From Nephrocerus scutellatus (taxonomy: Eukaryota; Arthropoda; Insecta; Diptera; Pipunculidae), in NCBI GenBank assembly GCA_947095585.1, contig OX352763.1, positions 42,210,010 through 42,274,009 of the forward strand: a DNA stretch of 64,000 nucleotides, written 5' to 3'. The first letter of the stretch is position 1; each line of letters starts with the position of its first letter. Made by a program: the position numbers and the translations under genes. Below are positions 57,660-64,000 of this stretch, in pieces. The notes under the pieces were generated by a model. That model was given only the letters and a program-made list of their open reading frames with translations, was not told the origin of the DNA and did no database searches.

Positions 57660-59790
57660 GGAATATATCCGCTTATTTATGTATTTTTGAAGTACTGAAA
57701 GCGCAAGAAATAAGGTCGTTTTCTATATCCGCTGACCGAACGAATTGGTACCTAATAATATTAAGAATGACATTGTCAATTCTTGACAATCCAGACGCTT
57801 CCAGAAGTGTTTTATTAGATATATAATGTCTGTAGTTGGACCGTTCGCTTCTATACATACGCATGCATGCTCTGAGGTATTTCCTCTCAAAAACGCGGAT
57901 TTTTTCCATATATGATGGACTTATACTATTGACATCACTTCGAAGACAGCGTGAATAGAAAGGCTTTTTGAGTGACATAAATGCGGCTCTTGATTTTTCT
58001 AATGCGGTATTTACGTGTCCATTATAGTACAGAAACTTGTCCAAATAGACAACCAAATACCTCACGACAGTCTTTGTTGGAATCAGAAAATCATTTGGAC
58101 CTGTCAGTTGTAGGTTTTTCCTATTCCGTCATAGATCGTTATTTTCACACCTTAGAGGGGGCCGAAATAGGATAACTTCGCATTTTGAATAGCCAATCTT
58201 AAGCTTCCATGTTTCGCAGTATGTCTGAAGTTCGTTGAATTTGTCATGTAGCTTTCCTTGAATATCTTCGATTTTTGAGCCGTGTGCGTACCGTATAATG
58301 TCGGCAGAATATGCTGTGGACTCATCCACGTCCCTCAGTACTTTGGAAATATATATGTTGAACAAGAGTGGCGCCGTTACTTTGCCCTGTTGCAGACCGT
58401 AAGCGATATTTAATATTTTATCTGTCGTATTTTCTCTATCAGTTACCACAAATTTCCTTTCGTATATCATTGATATAATCATTTTTACTAAATGATGTGA
58501 GAGCTCATATCTAATAATTTTATAAATGAGCTCGTCGGTCCAAACCGTGTCGAAGGCTTTTCGATATCCACTAGACAAGCCGCCAGTGTTCCTTTTATAG
58601 TGCAAATGCCAGGTGACATCCGAAATCAATTTGGTTACTGCGTGAATTGTCGAGTGGTTACTCGTGAACCCAAACTGGTTCCGCGGAATAATCTCATTTC
58701 GTTCGCAAGCTTCAATATGGACTTACTAATAACCACTTCGAAAACTTTCCCAATATTAGGCATGAGACTTATTGGCCTATCATTTTTCTGATCAGAAGGA
58801 TCTTTATTTTTTTAAATACAGGAAAAACCTTCGATATTTTCCAGCAATTTAGAAAGTAGTTGTTATTGAGCAAGTTGTTGAAAATAATGCAGTTCGATGT
58901 TTTAATACAATATTTGGGACGTTATCTAAACCAGCTTGTTGTTCAATTTTCCGAAAATGTCTGTGAGTTCTGTTAGCGTCGATTAAATTAATCGTCCGAT
59001 TTAAATTCGTCAGAAAAGCTTTCAATAGTTTCCAAATAATTGGTCGAACTGCGAAATCTTTCCAATTCCTTGCTCGCCATCTCAGCAGTTCAAAGTTTTT
59101 CCATACTGCCAATAATAAATTGCTTGTAATTTGTCCCAGCTTGCGAATTGAGGCACCCTGTGTCAGTTGGAATTTTCAATTCCGGAACCGCGAAAATGTT
59201 ACGGGGCTTAAAAATGTTTAGCGAATCTGATTTTAAAATTTTTTCAGCGTGTTTCCGCCAGTAGCTATTAACGCTGTTCCGAAATTCTTGTTTCAACAGA
59301 GTTTTCATGTTTTTCAAGAGTGATTTCAATCTTAAGAACTCAGCACTTCCAGGAACATCGAGAAACCGTCGCTGCGTCCTACTGATCTGTGTGATTAAGA
59401 AACTCTTATAGTTCTGAAGTGCGCGTATATTACGGTTTAGATAACATCCGGTAGAATTTTTGCTACTAACTTTAGGGACTGTCGCATCAACACTTGCAGG
59501 ATCACCGAATTCAGTCTTTCGATACAGAGATCCCTCGTTCGTCATATTCCTGTTATTAGGAGCTTCCGAGGAGGAAAAGAAATCTCTGCATTCACGTCTC
59601 GCCCGTTTTCTAAAACTGCTCCAGTTGGTCTTCCTAAAATTTACTTTAGAAACTTCTGTTTGGGTTTCGAGGGCTAGTAGACATTCGTCGGCAAACGAAG
59701 CTAAAATTAATATTGCATTATGGTCGCTATAATACGGCAATATCGGAATTTTACTGTCGTGAACCGTTTCTATGTGCATCTGCAATACAC
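57660..59790 (-). pseudogene. Jockey/CR1-like non-LTR retrotransposon, endonuclease end to C-terminus
   Basis: Minus-strand order: 59785-59090 opens with the last endonuclease motif (YYSDHNAILIL) and runs into a 200-residue linker (RNIRALQNYKSFLI, NSVNSYWRKHAEKIL); 58860-58630 carries RT fingers in broken frames (RNQFGFTSNHSTIHAVTK); 58629-58129 carries YRKAFDTVWTDELIYKII, YGLQQGKVTAPLLFNIYIS and the active site region changed to IIRYAHGSKI where YADD is expected in AYADDIIVY; 58065-57673 carries YLVVYLDKFLYYNGHVNTAL, ISPSYMEKIRVFERKYLRAC and SNYRHYISNKTLLEA. A block before ISPSYMEK (usually a TYG-containing segment) is deleted. 5'-truncated inside the endonuclease domain; RT active site lost, so inactive. 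Confidence 0.88.
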
Positions 59791-59869
59791 AAATCTAAGC
59801 ATGCTGTTAGCCCTATGTAGCATTCAGCATAAAGGCTCACTACAGCCGCAATTCGTATGGTGAAAGCTA

Positions 59870-60800
59870 AGACTGAACATGTTCCCCTGTTAAGTCGATT
59901 TGAGTTAATGAGGATCATTTAGTGTAGCGAGGGGCAGTCAAAGTTTCCCACTAATAGCTGATGAAGAAACAGAATATCAGCAACTTTCAAGAGACTGTAA
60001 GTTAACAATTCTCATACGATCCATATAGGGGGTAAATAATATGTATCGGACCAGGAAAGGCCGCGCGATGCAAAACAAATAAATCGTCGTTGAACGGACT
60101 CTATTCGTGAAGAATAGGTATCGTAATAGGGCGACCAGATTTGACTAGAAAATTCAAGAGTTGGTCTAACAAAGGTTTTGGAGAGAGTTTTCGTAATATA
60201 CTGGTTTAAACCAGAGTTTCACAAAGCCAAGGGCAGAGTTGGTTTTTTTGACTATGTTATTGATATGGGAACGAAAATTAAGTTCTGTCGCAAATAACAT
60301 CCAGTTCATACGTCCCTCATTGAAGTTACTGAAGGGGCATCAATTAATTTGAATTCGTTTTACTGCTGCCAGGCATCAGGGGAAGTTGATACACGCCGGT
60401 AAATTTTCATGTCAACAGCATAGATACAGAGCACATTCCTTGGTGATGTAGTCATCATCGTGAAATGACAAGACGAAAATCAAAGGACCCATCTGACTAC
60501 CTTGAGGGACTCCAGAAATTGCTGTGATAAGATCTGATACAAAGGTTCTCAAAAGGACCATATATTGTCCACTTAATACACCCAGATTGAAAGCCAAGAG
60601 CTTTCAGTTTGAAAATAATGTCTTCATGTTTTTTTCAAGGCTTAACGAGTACTAAGATCGGTGGCACTAATATCGACTTCATAGACGTTCTCCATAGCGC
60701 AGAAGGTACTAGACACGAATTCGGGCAAATTAGTGGTCGTTGATCTGCCTTTAAGAAAACCATGCTGAATAGTGGAAAAAATAGTCTTGCTGCGAAAAAA
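59870..60800 (-). pseudogene. Second Jockey-like non-LTR RT fragment
   Basis: Minus strand: QHGFLKGRSTTTNLPEFVS (about 60770-60710), then VYEVDISATDLS (motif A, with DLSKAF truncated), ITAISGVPQGSQMGPLIFVL (60540-60470), the thumb-side ELNFRSHINNIVKKTN (about 60285-60240) and a C-terminal stretch. The YADD site falls in a mutated stretch around 60410-60440 (ALYLCC). It lies just upstream of, and on the same strand as, the element at 57660-59790 but is a different family by sequence. Frameshifted, 5' and 3' ends uncertain. Confidence 0.75.
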
Positions 60801-61920
60801 CATACTATCTTAAAAACGTTGACATTTTTTGAAGCATTTGTTATTCGATTAAATGATTAAAAAGGACTAACTATGAATTCGCCAAATCTCTATCGTTTCC
60901 TCACGTCTATATAAAAGTGAAAAGTGAAAAATCTTTAAGGATTGTTCATATACGATCAAGCTACTATACTGCCAGTTTCTTCTGAGACTGTAATACAACA
61001 CAAAATCCTCAGATTTTTTTTCCGTTTAGACCACAATGATTAGTAAGTGAGTAAGTATTTTATCAACTAAGCGGTAATATGAAGTCGCGTTTGGCAAGCC
61101 AAAAAATAAAAACAATAATTTCGTCTGTAACATTGGTCAATGCCAATCAAAAAATTCGGCGTGGGACTACACAAGTAGACAATTTTTGTAACGCTTTAAT
61201 GTTAACACTAGCTACTCAAACCTATGAAATAATTTAAGTTAGTTTGCTTAGACGAAGTTTCCATTTCGAGTCACAGCTAGCTTTTGATTTACACGTACAT
61301 ACGATTAATAAGGTTAAGTGCTGTACTTAAAAGCCATCAAGAAAACCAAGCTCCTTAGCACCAAACCAAATTTAACAAACAATCATGACGTTTGCCACAA
61401 GTTCTGTTTACCAAAGTTTCCTCTTGTTGGTCTTGTCTCTTGTCTAATCAACCGGTACATGTTATTGGGTGCAATTGTAAACAAAATACTTTTGACCGCT
61501 TTGAGCTAAATTTATTCCAATCAAAAACAAAAGACACGACATTCAGACAACAGCCCGAGGAGTAGATCAAACGACACGTGCCCTACGTTGCACAGTGGCG
61601 CCATTTTCCTAGTTTGGCGCAAATAAACTTTCGATCGATGCTAATTTCGATGTAAGTTTTTTATTTTGAATTGTTAGTGACGAGTAATTTAACATTTAGA
61701 AAAGCAGCTAAATTGAAAATGCAAAGCTCGAAGAACAAAGCTAAACAAGCGCAACAAAAACAGAGCATTAACATAATGATAATTCAATAGAAATGCCACT
61801 GCAGCTCAAACACCGAACTAATCATTGATTATGCATTTTTAAGGTGCACTTTTCGTCATAATTAGAATTACCACATTTTACAAAAAAAAAGAATGATATA
61901 GGCTAAAAATTTACTAATTA
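60801..61920. other. Unique DNA, no recognised gene
   Basis: A 63-codon frame at 61318-61509 has no recognisable domain. Otherwise AT-rich. Confidence 0.45.
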
Positions 61921-62140
61921 TAACAATAATAATATTCGGCGCGACATACCGTTGCGGTCCAAGGCCTCTTCTTCTTGCTTTTTGCGACCATTTGTGTTGT
62001 GCCTGTTTATTTTTAAACACAAATGGAATTATTGCTGTATCCGAACGGCAAATTGAGAAGCTTTCCATGACAAGTTATTACTCTCGGATGTTTGTCGGGC
62101 ATTGGTGTGATTTTGATGTTTTTCTGGGATTCGAACTACG
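61921..62140 (-). mobile_element. tRNA-derived SINE, copy S7 (head truncated)
   Basis: Tail (plus strand caataataatatt), 3' stem block accgttgcggtccaagg, body phrases aaacacaaatgga, gaagctttccatgacaagtt and tctgggattcgaac (B box complement) are present; the segment toward the A box stops at 62140, exactly where an AAATTCTCTA copy begins. A deletion also removes part of ctcgcgaatgtc...cacggtgtcc. Confidence 0.85.
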
Positions 62141-62141
62141 C

Positions 62142-62975
62142 TCCCATAAAAATTAAAATTTGTCGTGTAAATTCTCTAATAGTAGATACATATTATGTGC
62201 TTAAAATTTGAAGAAAACCGAGCTAATTTTTAAAAAATTACATGGGCACCACTTGGGCCTCAGGACCCGCTCACTCCAAAAATTTTAAAAAAAGTTTGTC
62301 CATCGTAGGTACACATGTGATTAAAATTTGAAAAACGTCGGGCTAATTTTTGGAAAATTTATATGGGCAGCCCACGGGTCTCAGGATACACATTTGTATA
62401 AAATTTAAAGAAAATTGGGTTAATTTTTTTAAAAAATTTGAATGGGGCCTAACTTAGGCCCGATCACACAAAGTGTTGTCCGTCGGAGATACACTCGCAT
62501 ATACAATTTTAAGATAATCGGCAATTTTTTTTTACAACATTTGTATTGGTGCCCCCGACTCCGGGGCCCGATCACTACCAAATATTTACAAAAAGTGGTG
62601 TCCATCGGAGATACACATGTGTATAAAATTTGAAGAAAATCGGATATTTTTTTGCATAATATTTGTATGGGTGCCCCCCGATCACTTCCAAATTTTTACG
62701 AAAAGTGTTTTTTAATGGAGATACACATGTGTATAAAATTTGAAGATAATCGGGTACTTTTTGTAAAATATTTGTATGGGAGCCCCCCGACCCCGCGGCG
62801 CCCGAGGGGCCCAAAATTTTCATAGAGAATAGTGTTGCCGTGGGAGATACACATGTGTGCAAAATTTCAATCAAATCGGGCTTTAGGAAGTGGGTTAAAA
62901 ATTGATAACAAGATTTGGTGTGCCATCCAGCAAGCCAGATGTGAAGTGAAGTGAAGTTAATATAGAGAATTTGAT
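62142..62975 (+). mobile_element. AAATTCTCTA-family repeat, copy M (full length)
   Basis: Reference copy in forward orientation. Outer block cccataaaaattaaaatttg, inner terminus AAATTCTCTA (about 62174-62183), then about six monomers marked by ggtacacatgtg (62308), ggagatacactcg (62485), cggagatacacatgtg (62606), tggagatacacatgtg (62716) and gggagatacacatgtg (62842), each followed by aaaatttgaagaaaatcggg and a G/C block such as gagccccccgaccccg. The right end has ctttaggaagtgggttaaaa, a weak CCAG/AGTGAAG site, and gttaatatagagaattt at 62957-62973. Confidence 0.85.
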
Positions 62976-62999
62976 GAGAGAATTTGTTGCTTGACTGAG

Positions 63000-63645
63000 C
63001 CCATCGAACAGCTAACCCTCGCCATAAAGCCGGTGTTCATAGCGACGGCACCATACTATGGTGATGTCCAGGAATTGGCTGATCGAGGTTGTCAACGCAT
63101 ATGCCAACCCTTCCGATTTGTGCGTTACTGACCCTTAGTGTCCTGCTAGTGACAGGATCTCTGCCTGAAAGATGCTAGGTGCATCGGGTAGTTTGTGTGA
63201 CCTCAACAGATTAAGATCATCCGAGAAGTTACCTACATCGACTCCATTCTTCATCTTGGATCCGTTAGTGAATATTGTTGCGTCAAAATGCCTCGTTACT
63301 GCCCCATCCTTCCAGTTTCCCCTTGTAGGAAACTCGACGCTGAACGAGGCGGTAAAGCTTAATTTAGGAATGCAGTAGTTGGTAGATGATGGTATCACGC
63401 TTTAAGGTGCTGTCTGCAGTATATGTAGTTTGGTAACAATCCACCTAGATTCTCTGAGTCGTACTGCATTGCACGTGGTAACATAGTTGACAAATATGTA
63501 AAGAGGTAATATGTGCAAGAAGGGTGATGAGGGTCTCCGTCGGACAAGACCGTAGAGCTCCTGTGATGCCTACTGCTACTGATCGCTGTAGTCTGCGTTC
63601 AAGGGTTAAGTTTTGTATACTCACATTTGCGAACGAAAACAAAAT
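63000..63645 (-). pseudogene. LOA-like non-LTR retrotransposon, RNase H region fragment
   Basis: The minus-strand frame 63642-63445 reads LERRLQRSVAVGITGALRSC PTETLITLL in one stretch, the conserved segment between RT and RNase H in I/LOA-type elements (consensus ITGALR.CPT..L..LL). Frame 63398-63135 reads GNWKDGAVTRHFDATIFTNGSK and LPDAPSIFQAEILSL; the first RNase H aspartate (TDGSK) is changed to asparagine (TNGSK). After 63135 the text breaks up, ending near 63000. Different in sequence from the LOA-like copy at 43-45.5 kb. Confidence 0.8.
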
Positions 63646-64000
63646 TTATTTTTTTTACAAGACATAAGGCTAAAATGTTTTTTATATTAACCTGTCAAAA
63701 CTGTCAAAATATTACAAATAACAAAGAACCATTGAAGTTTATGGTAAACACCAACATTTCTTGAAAATCGACTTAAGATGCAAACCTGCTTATATTTTTT
63801 TCATTTTATTTTTTATAAAAACTTAAGTTAAATATTTTAGATATTTTTATTTTTGACCGCTTAATTTTGTAAACTTTTCAATGTGTAAGGTAATATAAGA
63901 GCCAAGTTGGCGTGTAAGTCGAAGTAGGTGAAAACTGTCGGCAGTTACATTCACTCTTCACAGAAAAAGTGTTTGGTTAACCAAAGATGCTAGATGAGTC
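63646..64000. other. Unique AT-rich DNA
   Basis: No feature recognised up to the window edge. Confidence 0.4.

Noticed and set aside
1..64000. Bacterial-type operons, ribosome binding sites, terminators or an origin
   Set aside because: The window is insect nuclear DNA, with SINEs, LINEs and mariner and no compact coding organisation.

Overview
The window is AT-rich animal nuclear DNA, almost certainly from an insect and most likely a higher fly. The grounds are insect-type non-LTR retrotransposons (RTE-like, CR1/Jockey-like, LOA-like), a DUF4780 gag-like ORF, a D,D34D mariner, a tRNA-derived SINE, abundant CA/CAA microsatellites and no bacterial gene layout. The species cannot be named from sequence alone. 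No convincing host protein-coding gene, rRNA or functional tRNA gene was found; one short stretch (33679-33806) could at most be an exon. Everything recognisable is a mobile element or its debris, set in unique intergenic or intronic DNA.

Layout. 1-3.96 kb: unique DNA. 4-5.2 kb: two interleaved RTE-like relics. 6.0-6.95 kb: a full copy of the commonest repeat, called here the AAATTCTCTA family: inverted AAATTCTCTA motifs near both ends, a core of roughly 105-125 bp tandem monomers, and one site holding a copy-specific microsatellite. 8.8-10.7 kb: a nearly identical tandem duplication (964 bp per copy, 5 differences) leading into a broken DUF4780 ORF1. 13.6-15.3 kb: the longest RTE-like copy. 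17.4-17.85 kb: CR1 tail plus a truncated LTR. 18.5-21.2 kb: SINE and AAATTCTCTA copies, one pair nested with a clear target-site duplication. 21.57-22.81 kb: a decayed mariner with both inverted repeats. 23.6-28 kb: unique and locally GC-richer DNA. 28-32 kb: LTR, RTE-like, RNase H, SINE and CR1-like pieces. 32.8-35 kb: unique. 35.69-36.34 kb: a complete solo LTR flanked by ATAT, then a SINE. 39.2-40.3 kb: second CR1-like copy. 43.0-45.5 kb: LOA-like element with RT and RNase H and a telomere-like GGTTA tail. 46-48.1 kb: CR1-like relic, C-rich duplicated units, SINE and an RT fragment. 48.4-49.1 kb: AAATTCTCTA copy. 52.2-53.2 kb: RTE relic followed by a small inverted-repeat element. 55.8-57.2 kb: AAATTCTCTA copy and a Tc1/mariner-superfamily relic joined to unrelated coding-like sequence. 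57.7-60.8 kb: two non-LTR elements on the same strand. 61.9-63.65 kb: SINE, full AAATTCTCTA copy and LOA-like RNase H fragment.

Interaction. The elements do not form a pathway. What they record is order of insertion: a SINE into an AAATTCTCTA copy, a segmental duplication across a repeat/LINE junction, an LTR reduced to a solo copy, and LINEs truncated at the 5' end. All recognised coding regions carry frameshifts, stops or deletions, so nothing here looks autonomous. The best candidate for something undescribed is the AAATTCTCTA family. Repeat boundaries were read by eye and are good to about 10-30 bp unless stated.
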